DNA of 64,000 bases from JAZKDW01 sp040387375 (GTDB taxonomy: Bacteria; Pseudomonadota; Gammaproteobacteria; Burkholderiales; Burkholderiaceae_D). Each line of letters begins with the position of its first letter. Positions within the stretch are counted from its first letter, which is position 1. The position numbers and the translations under genes were made by a program. Shown piece by piece: positions 42,819-51,360 of this stretch. The notes beneath the pieces were generated by a model. It had not been told where the DNA came from. It did not search any database and was given only the letters and a program-made list of their open reading frames with translations. The stretch is from assembly GCA_040387375.1 (NCBI GenBank), contig JAZKDW010000050.1:1-64000 (forward strand), written 5' to 3'.

Positions 42819-43115
42819 TTACCTGATACGCTTCACCTCGTTCATTGCACGGGCAAATGCGGCTTTTGCTTCGGCATACTCACCTTCTGCGGTGGCATAT
42901 TCGACTTCAAATGCTTCTGCGCTTGCTGCGTCGGCCAAGTCCAGATTTACCTGACTAGCCTGTAACAGCCGCTGTCTTTTGTGAAACAGGTCATTAGCCA
43001 GGAGCGCTAGTATTTCTTCTTGCGGATGGATCATCATGTTGTAAATCGTAAGTAATGCATCTACGACACTCCACACTCCCTCATGTTCAATAAATAAAAA
43101 TTTTCTTTGCGTCAC
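42819..43115 (-). CDS. Hypothetical protein (98 aa)
   Basis: An Ala/Glu-rich, mostly helical protein (LLTIYNMMIHPQEEILALLA; YATAEGEYAEAKAAFARAMN) with a likely C-terminal coiled coil. I recognise no family. It converges on the 117-aa hypothetical gene. Confidence 0.55.
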   Translation of the reverse strand: MTQRKFLFIEHEGVWSVVDALLTIYNMMIHPQEEILALLANDLFHKRQRLLQASQVNLDLADAASAEAFEVEYATAEGEYAEAKAAFARAMNEVKRIR

Positions 43116-43224
43116 GCAGGACGTTTCACTAACAGTGCGTCGTCAAAAATAAATGACTGCTGAGGAAGCGTGATGATGAAAAGAATAGTAGAAGTCTGCA
43201 CCGCGGATCGCAATGCAGGAAAAA

Positions 43225-43824
43225 TCAGTCATCTCTGGCATGACGCTGTTTTTGCGTGGATGTTGACTGCTTGCGTCGGCGGCTCAGCACGACTGCCATA
43301 AGGCCAAGAGCAAGCAAACCTGTTGTCTCCGGCTCCGGTATGGCATTTACGGCGACGACGGAGATGTCGTCCAGACCAAGAAAACCAAGCGTGTTAAAAA
43401 AGCCGAATTGCAGCATCGTTGAAGTTGAAGAGGCGATGAAATCAAACGTGTATTCCGTGTAAGTCTGAAATGGGATACCCGACTGATCAAAAAATACACT
43501 TCCACCGACAGTTGTCGAAAAATGACTTGCCGCCTTGCCGTCACTGTATAACCAATAAGTCAATTCGTACTTCTGCCCTATCAAGGTTGGCAAAGCTTGC
43601 GATAAAAACCCGTCTTGATCGATGGCGCCAAGCATGGCGCCGAGGCTGCCATCATGCTTGTGAGCCGGACGAACTTCGGTATGATCAAGATTGCCGGAAT
43701 GTGTCCAGCCTGTGAAGTCACCCTCCTCGAATCCGCCATTCTGGATGAGATTGGCATGAGCGGTCACTGCGCTGACACTTAACAATAATAGTGCTGTAGT
43801 GACAATATTTTTAAGAATGCTCAT
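43225..43824 (-). CDS. PEP-CTERM protein with an extended C-terminal tail
   Basis: The 199-aa exported protein has a signal peptide (residues 1-24, ending AVTAHA), then a carbohydrate-binding-module-like start NLIQNGGFEEGDFTGWTHSG common in PEP-CTERM surface proteins. The sorting signal is IPEPETTGLLALGLMAVVLS with RRRK. Unlike its three relatives in the window, it continues for about 14 residues (QSTSTQKQRHARDD). No sigma-54 element was found upstream. Confidence 0.9.
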   Translation of the reverse strand: MSILKNIVTTALLLLSVSAVTAHANLIQNGGFEEGDFTGWTHSGNLDHTEVRPAHKHDGSLGAMLGAIDQDGFLSQALPTLIGQKYELTYWLYSDGKAASHFSTTVGGSVFFDQSGIPFQTYTEYTFDFIASSTSTMLQFGFFNTLGFLGLDDISVVAVNAIPEPETTGLLALGLMAVVLSRRRKQSTSTQKQRHARDD

Positions 43825-44278
43825 GATTTGTATCCAATATTATTAGTCTGGGTGCGCAGTGTTTCAAAAACTGGATTGGCCTTTAGCCTCTGTAATCTCT
43901 TTAATTCATCGCCGTTCGCAGGGACAGTAGAGCAAACATTCCTGTTCTGAAAACACGGAATTACTCCTCATTAAGCGGATACGATACGGCCGTATAAGCC
44001 GGCGGTCCTTGCAAAGAATCAAACTATCGCAACTGCAACCAGCTGAATTAATGGCAATAATGACAATTAAGTATACCCGGCTAAAGAAATGAAATATAGC
44101 TTTATTAACAACAAGTCAGGATTATTAGTGCGGCCAAGTATTTTCCGCTGAAGTGTACTAACGACCAGGCGAGTGGGATTTTTCCCATGACAATAGGCGG
44201 AGGCAGCCTGCCTGTCCCAACACTCGGCCGCCGCTGCGGAACTGTTACCCAATGCGAAAGTTCACGAGTTGCCGCAGC
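43825..44278. other. Gap between the third PEP-CTERM gene and a pseudogene
   Basis: This 454-base stretch has no gene. A perfect 12-base palindrome (ATACGGCCGTAT) lies at 43984-43995 and may be a regulator site. The promoter of the PEP-CTERM gene must lie in the first 150 bases. Confidence 0.45.
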
Positions 44279-44701
44279 TTGTTGGTAGGACAGATAGAGC
44301 TCATGCCATCCGCCGTGTCCGTCGTCGCGTCACGGATCAAGAATGGATCGCTCCGCACCCTGGCGGTCACCAGTGAAACCCGCTCGCCGCTGCTGCCCGA
44401 CGTGCCAACCATGGCCGAAGCAGGCTGACTTTGTCGTCGGCGGCTGGTTCGGGATTCTGGGGCCGGCCGGCACACCCGCCGCGATCATCAAGCGGCATGA
44501 AACGGAAATCGCGGCCATCGGCTCATCCCCGGAGTTCAAAGAACGCATAGCCTTTATCGGCGTTGAAGGCGACGTCGTGACAGGAGCAAAATTTGCCAGT
44601 TTTATCGCCGCGGAGACCGCGCTGGCGCACGGTTGTGAAAGCGGCTGGCATCAAACCGGAGTAAATGCGCGAGCCCGGAGTTTGTCGGACTCAGCTGTTT
44701 G
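44279..44701 (+). pseudogene. Bug/TctC-type tricarboxylate receptor, truncated and frameshifted
   Basis: The first frame reads LLVGQIELMPSAVSVVASRI, then KNGSLRTLAVTSETRSPLLP and DVPTMAEAG, and stops at a TGA. One frame over, the next part continues as DFVVGGWFGILGPAGTPAAI, then IKRHETEIAAI and FASFIAAETALA. Together these are the C-terminal 40% of a Bug-family periplasmic receptor of a tripartite tricarboxylate transporter. The 5' part is gone and one frameshift is present. Confidence 0.82.
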
Positions 44702-44820
44702 AGTCCAGGCAAATTCAAATATGTTCGTCAACGTATGTCTTAGTCGAGAATATTTACACGATACAATTTCATTGAGCCAATACTTACAGTAAGTAAATGT
44801 TTTTTATGAGAATTTTTTAT

Positions 44821-44836
44821 TGGCATAAATATTGCT
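44821..44836 (+). promoter_or_regulatory. Sigma-54 (-24/-12) promoter of the fourth PEP-CTERM gene
   Basis: TGGCAT-AAATA-TTGCT matches the RpoN consensus at 10 of 11 defined positions, with GG and GC 12 bases apart. The predicted start of transcription is about 22 bases before the ATG at 44871. Confidence 0.82.
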
Positions 44837-44870
44837 ACTAATAAATTTCAATAATTTAAGGGGGGTTATA

Positions 44871-45413
44871 ATGAAAAAAATTCTTGTCAGCCTTTTTGCC
44901 ATACTGATTGCGATGGTTTTGCCAGCGCACGCGGCCGTAGAACAATTCGATAGTGCAGCCACTGCAGCTGCCAATGGGTTTCAGTTAAGCGATAATATTT
45001 TGTATCACGATAGTGGGCGACCGTATTTAGAATATTACGATCAGTCACATACCATCACGGCAGCCACCCCATTTACTTTCAATAGCCTTGATCTTAATTA
45101 CCTGCCCTGGGCTGGCTATGGCTTTGGCGGTTCTGGTGATGTTTTGAACATGGTATTACGTGATGCCGACAATAATGATTTGCTACAAGCTCTGATTTCG
45201 CTCCCGACCGATGGTGAATGGCTGACCTATTCCAATAATATTGCCAACGTAAGCAGTATCTATTTCGAAGCTACCAATGGCTTTTGGCCAAGCTTTGATA
45301 ACCTTGTCTACAATGAAGCAAGTGTCCAGGTTCCAGAGCCTGGGTCTTTAGCACTTCTTGGTCTTGGCCTTTTCGGCTTCGCAGCCTCACGCCGCAAGTC
45401 AGCGAAGAGGTAA
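44871..45413 (+). CDS. PEP-CTERM sorting domain-containing protein
   Basis: The 180-aa exported protein has a signal peptide (MKKILVSLFAILIAMVLPAH, then A) and the C-terminal signal VPEPGSLALLGLGLFGFAAS followed by RRKSAKR. The middle is aromatic-rich and beta-strand-like (FNSLDLNYLPWAGYGFGGSG). I chose the ATG at 44871 after AAGGGGGG; the upstream frame would bury the signal peptide. It has a sigma-54 promoter and a terminator. Confidence 0.92.
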   Translation: MKKILVSLFAILIAMVLPAHAAVEQFDSAATAAANGFQLSDNILYHDSGRPYLEYYDQSHTITAATPFTFNSLDLNYLPWAGYGFGGSGDVLNMVLRDADNNDLLQALISLPTDGEWLTYSNNIANVSSIYFEATNGFWPSFDNLVYNEASVQVPEPGSLALLGLGLFGFAASRRKSAKR

Positions 45414-45438
45414 AAGCGGAAAATTACCGGCGTACTTC

Positions 45439-45463
45439 AGCCCGCCCCGTGCGGGCTTTTTTA
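45439..45463 (+). terminator. Terminator of the fourth PEP-CTERM gene
   Basis: AGCCCGC (45439-45445) pairs with GCGGGCT (45451-45457) around CCCGT, followed by a T6 run. Confidence 0.88.
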
Positions 45464-45624
45464 CGTTCCTGCTGATGGCACCATTTGTCCTGGATGCGCA
45501 CATCAATGATGATCAGCCTGGCGCCTGATCCAATCTGGGATTTGACCATCTACGATAGAATAGGCGCCATCCAAATTTAGCTAATTACCACTATCCAGTA
45601 AAAGAACAGGCGTTATTTAACGAA

Positions 45625-46542
45625 ATGGGTAATATGAGCACGCATGAGACAGGCGTCGATTTGCGGCACCTGAGAATCTTCCTGGAGCTTTATCTACGTC
45701 GCAGCGTGTCGCGTACTGCTGAAGCTTTAGACATGACTCAGTCTGGCGTCAGTATTGCGCTCGCGCGCATGCGTGTGCATTTCAACGATCCGCTGTTTGT
45801 CAGAAGCGGACAAACGATGCAACCTACGACCAGAGCCACTCTCATGGTGCAACCGATTACGGATGCCATGCAATTGATCGATCAGGCCACTACCGATGTG
45901 CCCGAGTTCGTTCCCGCGAAATCAACACGCCTCTTTCATATTGCCTTACCTGATGTCGGAAAAGTCGTTGTGTTGCCGATCATCGCCTGCTTCCTGCGTG
46001 AGCATGCACCGACGGTAAAAATTGAAGTGCATGGGATATCGTCAACGACTCCAGAGGAACTGGAAGCTGGATCGCTCGACCTGGCGTTCGGGTTCATGGA
46101 GTTACGCAAGAGCGGACTATTTAGTCAAACTCTTTTCAAGGACAAGTTTGCCTGCATTGTCCGTTGCGGCCATCCATTGGTCAAAGGCAGGATAACGCTG
46201 GCGCAGTTCAAATCGATCCCGCATGTCATGGTGGGCAGCAGTGGAAATTCGGCGACTCTTGCGCAACGTGCAATCGTTGGCGCAGGCGTGAAGATAAATC
46301 CCAGTATTGTGCTTGAGACCTATCATGGCGTTGCGGAAGTCGTCAGCGGAAGTGATCTCATCGCAGTAATGTCCCATCGTCTGGCGACGACTCTTGCGAA
46401 ACACTATGCTGTAGACGTCTTGCCGGTGCCCGCCAAAATGCCTGCTTACGATGTAAAGCAGCATTGGCATCGTCGCTCGCATAATGATCCTGGCCACCAG
46501 TGGCTCAGACAGAGCATATACAACTTGTTTCATTCTGCGTGA
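45625..46542 (+). CDS. LysR-family transcriptional regulator
   Basis: The 305-aa protein has an N-terminal helix-turn-helix of the NodD/PcpR/SyrM subgroup (VDLRHLRIFLELYLRRSVSR; TQSGVSIALARMRVHFNDPL, FVRSG). Its effector domain begins FHIALPDVGKVVVLPII. It may regulate the convergent 3-hydroxybenzoate/gentisate-type operon beyond the foldback element. Confidence 0.93.
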   Translation: MGNMSTHETGVDLRHLRIFLELYLRRSVSRTAEALDMTQSGVSIALARMRVHFNDPLFVRSGQTMQPTTRATLMVQPITDAMQLIDQATTDVPEFVPAKSTRLFHIALPDVGKVVVLPIIACFLREHAPTVKIEVHGISSTTPEELEAGSLDLAFGFMELRKSGLFSQTLFKDKFACIVRCGHPLVKGRITLAQFKSIPHVMVGSSGNSATLAQRAIVGAGVKINPSIVLETYHGVAEVVSGSDLIAVMSHRLATTLAKHYAVDVLPVPAKMPAYDVKQHWHRRSHNDPGHQWLRQSIYNLFHSA

Positions 46543-46610
46543 TGTATGGGCGTGATGGAGTTCAGCAAATACATCGCATACCGCCGCCTTGATCGGACTG
46601 GACGAACTTA

Positions 46611-46812
46611 GAGCCTATCCCAGTAGGCCGAGTCAGTTGTGGCGGAGGTGATTTGCGTTCGGAACAAGGCGTGGCGTGGCGACGCGACATCCCCCAAGGG
46701 GACTTCCTGCGGGGCGTGGCCACCATGGCAAGGAGGCCTCGGCGGCCCCCCGCAACGCAGTGCCGGACGCAAAGCGCCCTGCCACGACGACTCGGCCTAC
46801 TGGGATAGGCTC
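46611..46812. mobile_element. Foldback (MITE-like) element
   Basis: A 202-base element is bounded by 24-bp perfect terminal inverted repeats (46611-46634 and 46789-46812, outer sequence GAGCCTATCCCAGTAGG). Similarity between the arms extends, with mismatches, to about 60 bases on each side. TTA flanks both ends (46608-46610 and 46813-46815), a possible 3-bp target duplication. No transposase frame is inside. Confidence 0.78.
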
Positions 46813-46963
46813 TTAAATGCTTCACTCAGGTGATCCATAGGGTTCACCGGGGCAGCAATGATTTTCCGGGGATTGTCGACTGGGCTCAGCAGCGTCACAG
46901 CCGACCGATGCGGCCCCGTTAAACCGGCGAATTTTTAATTTCTGTTCCTTCTTGATATTCCAT
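46813..46963. other. Gap after the foldback element
   Basis: No complete gene. The minus strand contains the protein-like string PRKIIAAPVNPMDHLSEAFK near 46810-46870, ending at the element. This could be the stump of a gene interrupted by it; I do not recognise the family. Confidence 0.35.
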
Positions 46964-48154
46964 CTACCCCGGAAAAGCCTGCTTCTCGTACACCCAGGAC
47001 AGGCTTTCCATGGCGTCTTCCGGCGAGCGCTTGAGCATTTGCTTGCGCAGGTCTGCATAGGCGCCGGCGGCATGGTAGATTTCCCAGTAAAACCGCGACT
47101 GGTACTGCATGCGTACTGCACGCATTTGCCGGTGGTCCTGGTAGGCCACAAAGGCCGATGCGTAATCACCCGCGCATTGCGCGATGTACTCGGCGATCCA
47201 CACTCCGTCTTCGATCGCCTGGCATGCACCCTGCGCCATGGCCTGCAACATCGCATGGGCGGCATCGCCGAGTAAGGCAACGCGGCCGCTGCGCCAGACC
47301 GGCACTGGCTCCATCACGGCGATATCCCAGTGCTTGTCGGTCTGGACCAGCTCGAGCAGGCGCCGCACATGGCTGCACGCACCGCTGAAAACTTCCTGCA
47401 GCTCGTCCGGCCCGCTGTGGTTCGCTTCGCCCCTGGCGAAACGGCGGCTGCGAAACACGGCAACGATGTTGAACAGCTGGTCCGACTGCAGCGGATAATG
47501 CATCATGTGGTAGCCGGGACCGGACCACAGGGAAACATTGTTTTCGAATAGCTCAGGCGGAATTTCCGCACGCGTCCTGAGACCCCGATAGGCGACATAG
47601 CCCAGACTTTGCGGTTGCACAATCGAAGCATCCATCTGGCTTCGAATGGCAGACCAGACGCCGTCGGCGCCAATCAGCGCCGCACCCAAATGCGTCTTGC
47701 CGTCGGCCGTCGTCACGATCACATGCTGTCCGCAGTCTTCAAACTTTTCTACCTTTGAAGAAGTCAGAAGCTCGACTCCGGGCAGCGCGGCACAAGCTTG
47801 CAGAAGCGCCTCATGCAGGTCGCCGCGATGAATCACGGCATAGGGCCGGCCATAACGTTGCGCAAGTGCGCTACCCATGGGCAGCCGGGTGATTTCTTCC
47901 CCCGACATGATGTCGCGCATGATGCCCGCCTGCGGCAGGGTGCATGAACGCAATACCGACTGCGTGATGCCCAGCCGGTCAAACATGTGAAAGGCATTGG
48001 GTCCAAGCTGGATCCCGTAGCCTATGGGCTGAAACTCGGCTGACTGCTCGAGCAGCTTGACCTTGAAACCCTTTTTACCGAGGGCGATCGCCGCCGTCAT
48101 TCCGCCTATGCCGCCGCCAGCGATGATGATGGGGTGTGTCTGTTGTGTTGGCAT
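46964..48154 (-). CDS. FAD-dependent 3-hydroxybenzoate 6-hydroxylase-like monooxygenase
   Basis: The 396-aa class A flavin hydroxylase has an N-terminal FAD fingerprint (IIIAGGGIGGMTAAIALGKK), ALIGADGVWSAIRSQM (DG motif) and RVALLGDAAHAMLQAMAQGA (GD motif near residue 290). The set resembles 3-hydroxybenzoate 6-hydroxylase and salicylate hydroxylase. Next to a gentisate-dioxygenase-like gene, conversion of 3-hydroxybenzoate to gentisate is the likely reaction. It is the last gene of its operon. Confidence 0.88.
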   Translation of the reverse strand: MPTQQTHPIIIAGGGIGGMTAAIALGKKGFKVKLLEQSAEFQPIGYGIQLGPNAFHMFDRLGITQSVLRSCTLPQAGIMRDIMSGEEITRLPMGSALAQRYGRPYAVIHRGDLHEALLQACAALPGVELLTSSKVEKFEDCGQHVIVTTADGKTHLGAALIGADGVWSAIRSQMDASIVQPQSLGYVAYRGLRTRAEIPPELFENNVSLWSGPGYHMMHYPLQSDQLFNIVAVFRSRRFARGEANHSGPDELQEVFSGACSHVRRLLELVQTDKHWDIAVMEPVPVWRSGRVALLGDAAHAMLQAMAQGACQAIEDGVWIAEYIAQCAGDYASAFVAYQDHRQMRAVRMQYQSRFYWEIYHAAGAYADLRKQMLKRSPEDAMESLSWVYEKQAFPG

Positions 48155-48172
48155 GTGTTTTCCGGGCTCTTG

Positions 48173-49144
48173 TTATTGCATGGCTTCATGGCGGTAGTAC
48201 CGCGTCCAGCGCATCAGCTGCTCATCGCTGATGCAGCACAGCACGCTGTTTTCACCGGCATGATGCGCGATTCGGTTCCACCCTGGTGCGGCAATCACGT
48301 CGCCAAATTGCCAGTCAAAGGTGCGCTCGCCAATGGTGGAGCTGCCGCTACCTTGCATGACCACGTAGACCATGTTGGCCGTGTGCCGGTAGGGGCGGCT
48401 GGACCACCCTTTTTCCCAGCCGCAGACCCTGAGCGTGAGTGTCGGCATGCACGACGTGGTATCAAGCAGCATGGTCTTGCCGAAGTGCCCGGTGTTGTCC
48501 GCTGGCGCATGCTTGAGACCGGCCACCGTATCGGCCCAGGCAAACCGCATGGGTGACCTTGGCTCTTCGTTGAGCACAGGCTCCCAGCGCTGCGGATGCG
48601 GTTCGTAAAACATTGGCTCGAGCAGGTGGGTCAGCGGCACATCCAGGCCGTCAACCCAGAACGCCTGTTCCATGCCCTCGTGGCCGTGGCCATGCCAGGA
48701 GCCGCCCGGCGTCAACACGATGTCACCGCTGTCCATGGGATGCTTGTGGCCATTGACAATGGAATACGCGCCGTTCGATTCGAGCATCACCCGCATGGCG
48801 TGCGGTGCATGCCGGTGCGACATCGCTGTTTCGCCGGGCAGAATGGTCTGATAGGCACAGATTATGGTGCGCAAAATGGCGATATCGTTGTCAGGAATCG
48901 GGTTGCGCATCACGAAGTTACGCCGCTCGGCAAGCTCGGTTCCCAGCGCTTTTGCTGCATGCTGCATGAGCTCGCGCGCCTGGACATATTTCCATTGCGC
49001 GGGGACGAACTGTGACTGCATTTCCTTCCACAGCAGCGGCACCTCGCGCTTAATCCAGCCGGGAGTCATGCTGAGCGATGCAATCTTTGCTTCGAGTTCC
49101 GGCAACGTCCCGCTCGCCAGTTCCCTGACCATGCCTTCTTTCAT
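48173..49144 (-). CDS. Gentisate 1,2-dioxygenase-like bicupin
   Basis: The 323-aa protein has two cupin domains. The first has the iron His pair in MSHRHAPHAMRVMLESNGA and GSWHGHGHEG; the second (RPYRHTANMVYVVMQGSGSS, FGDVIAAPGW) is degenerate. This matches gentisate 1,2-dioxygenase. I chose the ATG at 49144 because CGGGAGG, made of the last codons of the preceding gene, is the ribosome site. Translational coupling is likely. Confidence 0.88.
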   Translation of the reverse strand: MKEGMVRELASGTLPELEAKIASLSMTPGWIKREVPLLWKEMQSQFVPAQWKYVQARELMQHAAKALGTELAERRNFVMRNPIPDNDIAILRTIICAYQTILPGETAMSHRHAPHAMRVMLESNGAYSIVNGHKHPMDSGDIVLTPGGSWHGHGHEGMEQAFWVDGLDVPLTHLLEPMFYEPHPQRWEPVLNEEPRSPMRFAWADTVAGLKHAPADNTGHFGKTMLLDTTSCMPTLTLRVCGWEKGWSSRPYRHTANMVYVVMQGSGSSTIGERTFDWQFGDVIAAPGWNRIAHHAGENSVLCCISDEQLMRWTRYYRHEAMQ

Positions 49145-49146
49145 CT

Positions 49147-49674
49147 TCACCTCCCGTAATGCGTTGATGCCGATTCGGCAGAAATCATGCTGTCCGGGCT
49201 CATGAGGCCCGCCGGCCCGGTCAGCACCGAGTCCTCATCACAATAGACATGGACGTCGCGGTCGAAGCGGACGCCGCCAAACAAGACGGCCTCGCCTTTC
49301 TGGCTCGGCTGTGCTTTACGGCCGCGCAGCGCAGTCACGCCGAGCGCCTTGACGCCGATGTCCATCTGGCTGATGGCGGCGCTGTCGCGTATTGCGCCAT
49401 GGATGACCACACCTGCCCACCCGTTGGCAGCGGCAATGCCTGCAAGCCGGTCGCCAAACACGCCGATGCGAAGGGAAGCGGCGGCATCCACCACCAGTAC
49501 CTGGCCTTCGCCGGGCTGGCTGAGTACTTCGTCGACCGGGCGATGGTCTTCATGAACGCGTAAGGGGTAACAGCGGCCTTGGAAACGCAAACGCTTGCCG
49601 AAGTTTCTGAATTGCAGCTCACACACTTGCGTGGAGTCCTCATTGGCGTCGGATATATCCGCATTTGAACGCAT
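49147..49674 (-). CDS. RraA-like protein (HMG/CHA aldolase family)
   Basis: The 175-aa protein has the RraA fold. QVLVVDAAASLRIGVFGDRL, WAGVVIHGAIRDSAAISQMD and IGVKALGV include the active-site Arg and Asp (RD) of 4-hydroxy-4-methyl-2-oxoglutarate/oxaloacetate aldolases. The RNase E regulator RraA has the same fold, so the assignment rests on the aromatic operon context. It is the first gene of the operon. Confidence 0.85.
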   Translation of the reverse strand: MRSNADISDANEDSTQVCELQFRNFGKRLRFQGRCYPLRVHEDHRPVDEVLSQPGEGQVLVVDAAASLRIGVFGDRLAGIAAANGWAGVVIHGAIRDSAAISQMDIGVKALGVTALRGRKAQPSQKGEAVLFGGVRFDRDVHVYCDEDSVLTGPAGLMSPDSMISAESASTHYGR

Positions 49675-49986
49675 TTCATTTCCAGTATTTTTGGGATGCG
49701 TAAATAATAGAGTCGGCCACCTACCGTGGCAATGCCATAAACTTAACTCAGGTTATTCCGATTTGAGAATAGTCAGGCAAATTTTTGCCGTCAAGATAGT
49801 TGAAAATCGGGTCGATTTTGTTTACCGCAGGAACTCGATAGGCTGGCAAGGCGGCCTCCCGCGATCAATCGATTCTGCGACAAGAGTGAGTGGGTGGGTG
49901 GCGGCCAGAACGTGTACCAAGCAATAGAACAAGCCAAGGAAGGGATTGGCAACGCGTTGAAGTTGCCCTCGCGTTACCCCAAACAA
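49675..49986. other. Upstream region of the gentisate-type operon
   Basis: This gap of about 310 bases holds no gene. It should contain the promoter of the minus-strand operon and perhaps a LysR site, but I see no clear motif. Confidence 0.4.
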
Positions 49987-50020
49987 AAAAGGTTAGCGAC
50001 CACTATGGCGCTAACCTTTT
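49987..50020. terminator. Bidirectional terminator after tRNA-Thr
   Basis: A perfect 12-bp inverted repeat (49987-49998 with 50009-50020) ends in A and T runs on the two strands. It lies just downstream of the minus-strand tRNA-Thr. Confidence 0.85.
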
Positions 50021-50032
50021 ATATTTGAATAT

Positions 50033-50108
50033 TGGTGCCGGCTGCAGGACTTGAACCCGCCACCCCATGATTACAAATCATGTGCTCTACCAGATGAGCT
50101 AAGCCGGC
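50033..50108 (-). tRNA. tRNA-Thr (TGT)
   Basis: The 76-base minus-strand tRNA has a GCCGGC acceptor stem paired end to end, an anticodon loop TTTGTAA (anticodon TGT, Thr), GGTTCAAGTCC in the T arm and an encoded CCA (50033-50035). Confidence 0.97.
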
Positions 50109-50132
50109 GAAACTGAAGACCGAAATTATACT

Positions 50133-50651
50133 TTATTTAATCCGGGTCAGTGTGGGGCGCCCGCCCTTTTTTGGCGGATCCGGATGATCGTTTGAATCAC
50201 TTTGCGATGAATCATCCGCTGTATTGTTAGTTGGCGCGGGCACGGAGGTCAATGTCGGTGCGGCGGGTGGTGCATCAGCTGGATTTACATCAGGCAGATC
50301 CGCTATTGGCGTCACCGTTGTGGTGTCCTCGGCGGGCTTTTTTGTGACTTCGAACGCCATCCCCTGGCCATTCTCGCGCGCATAAATTGCCACAACGTTA
50401 TCTACCGGAACTGAAATTTCGCGCGATACTCCCCCAAACCGGGCATTAAAATTGACAAAGTCATTGTCCATCTTCAAATTGCTCGTCGCGCTAAAGCTAA
50501 TGTTGAGAACAATTTCATTGTTCTTTACAAACTCGCGTGGCACACGCGTTTGTCCATCGACCATCGCAGCAAGGTATGGTGTATATCCGTTGTCGGTGCA
50601 CCATTCGTAAATGGCGCGCAAAAGGTAGGGTTTGGTGGAGGATTCTGACAT
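50133..50651 (-). CDS. sspB: ClpXP protease specificity-enhancing factor
   Basis: The 172-aa protein has the SspB substrate-binding domain (KPYLLRAIYEWCTDNGYTPY, LAAMVDGQTRVPREF; about 6-110) and then an acidic, Pro/Thr-rich linker ending in a short basic tail (KKGGRPTLTRIK) that would bind ClpX. It delivers ssrA-tagged proteins to ClpXP. It follows sspA on the same strand, the usual order. Confidence 0.94.
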   Translation of the reverse strand: MSESSTKPYLLRAIYEWCTDNGYTPYLAAMVDGQTRVPREFVKNNEIVLNISFSATSNLKMDNDFVNFNARFGGVSREISVPVDNVVAIYARENGQGMAFEVTKKPAEDTTTVTPIADLPDVNPADAPPAAPTLTSVPAPTNNTADDSSQSDSNDHPDPPKKGGRPTLTRIK

Positions 50652-50748
50652 GAAGGTCTGATGCTATCGCAAGACTATGACGAGCGGACGCCGCATGCAT
50701 CGTATTTTGAAAAAACCATCAAAATAACGATGCAACGGCGCATTCATT

Positions 50749-51360
50749 CTAGCGGCGCATTACTTTCTCGGAAGGCGTCAATGCTTCTATATAAGCGGGG
50801 CGTGAAAAAATGCGCTCGGCATATTTCATCAGCGGAGCGGCAGTCTTCGACAGTTCAACCCCATAATGATCCAGGCGCCACAACAGCGGGGCCACCGCGA
50901 CGTCAAGCATGGAGAACTCATCGCCAAGCATGTATTTATTTTTCAGAAATAACGGCGCCAGCGTGGTGAGACGATCGCGGATTTCAGCACGCGCTTTCTC
51001 GTGGTTCTTTTCCGCAGACTTTACCTTCTCATTTTCAAGCGTATGAACGTGAACGAATAGTTCTTTTTCAAAGTTGAACAGCATCAGGCGCGCACGTGCA
51101 CGCATTAACGGATCCGCAGGCATCAGTTGCGGATGCGGGAATCGTTCATCAATGTATTCGTTAATGATATTGGACTCGTACAAAACCAGATCACGCTCAA
51201 CCAGGATGGGCACTTGGCCGTACGGATTCATCGTCGAAATATCTTCTGGCTTGTTGAACAGATCGACGTCACGTACTTCGAAGTCCATGCCTTTTTCAAA
51301 CAGCACCAAACGGCATCGCTGGGAAAATGGGCAGGTAGTGCCGGAATATAGAACCATCAT
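50749..51360 (-). CDS. sspA: Stringent starvation protein A
   Basis: The 203-aa GST-fold protein (MMVLYSGTTCPFSQRCRLVL; NPYGQVPILVERDLVLYESN) is the RNA-polymerase-associated SspA of proteobacteria, not a catalytic GST. It lies between petC and sspB. Confidence 0.94.
   Translation of the reverse strand: MMVLYSGTTCPFSQRCRLVLFEKGMDFEVRDVDLFNKPEDISTMNPYGQVPILVERDLVLYESNIINEYIDERFPHPQLMPADPLMRARARLMLFNFEKELFVHVHTLENEKVKSAEKNHEKARAEIRDRLTTLAPLFLKNKYMLGDEFSMLDVAVAPLLWRLDHYGVELSKTAAPLMKYAERIFSRPAYIEALTPSEKVMRR

Noticed and set aside
43171..43302. 43-aa plus-strand frame with a GAGGAAG ribosome-like site
   Set aside because: It overlaps the end of the PEP-CTERM gene on the other strand and has no family; the site may be chance.
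43825..43980. Sigma-54 element upstream of the third PEP-CTERM gene
   Set aside because: No GG-N10-GC arrangement with supporting TTGC was found in the leader on the minus strand.
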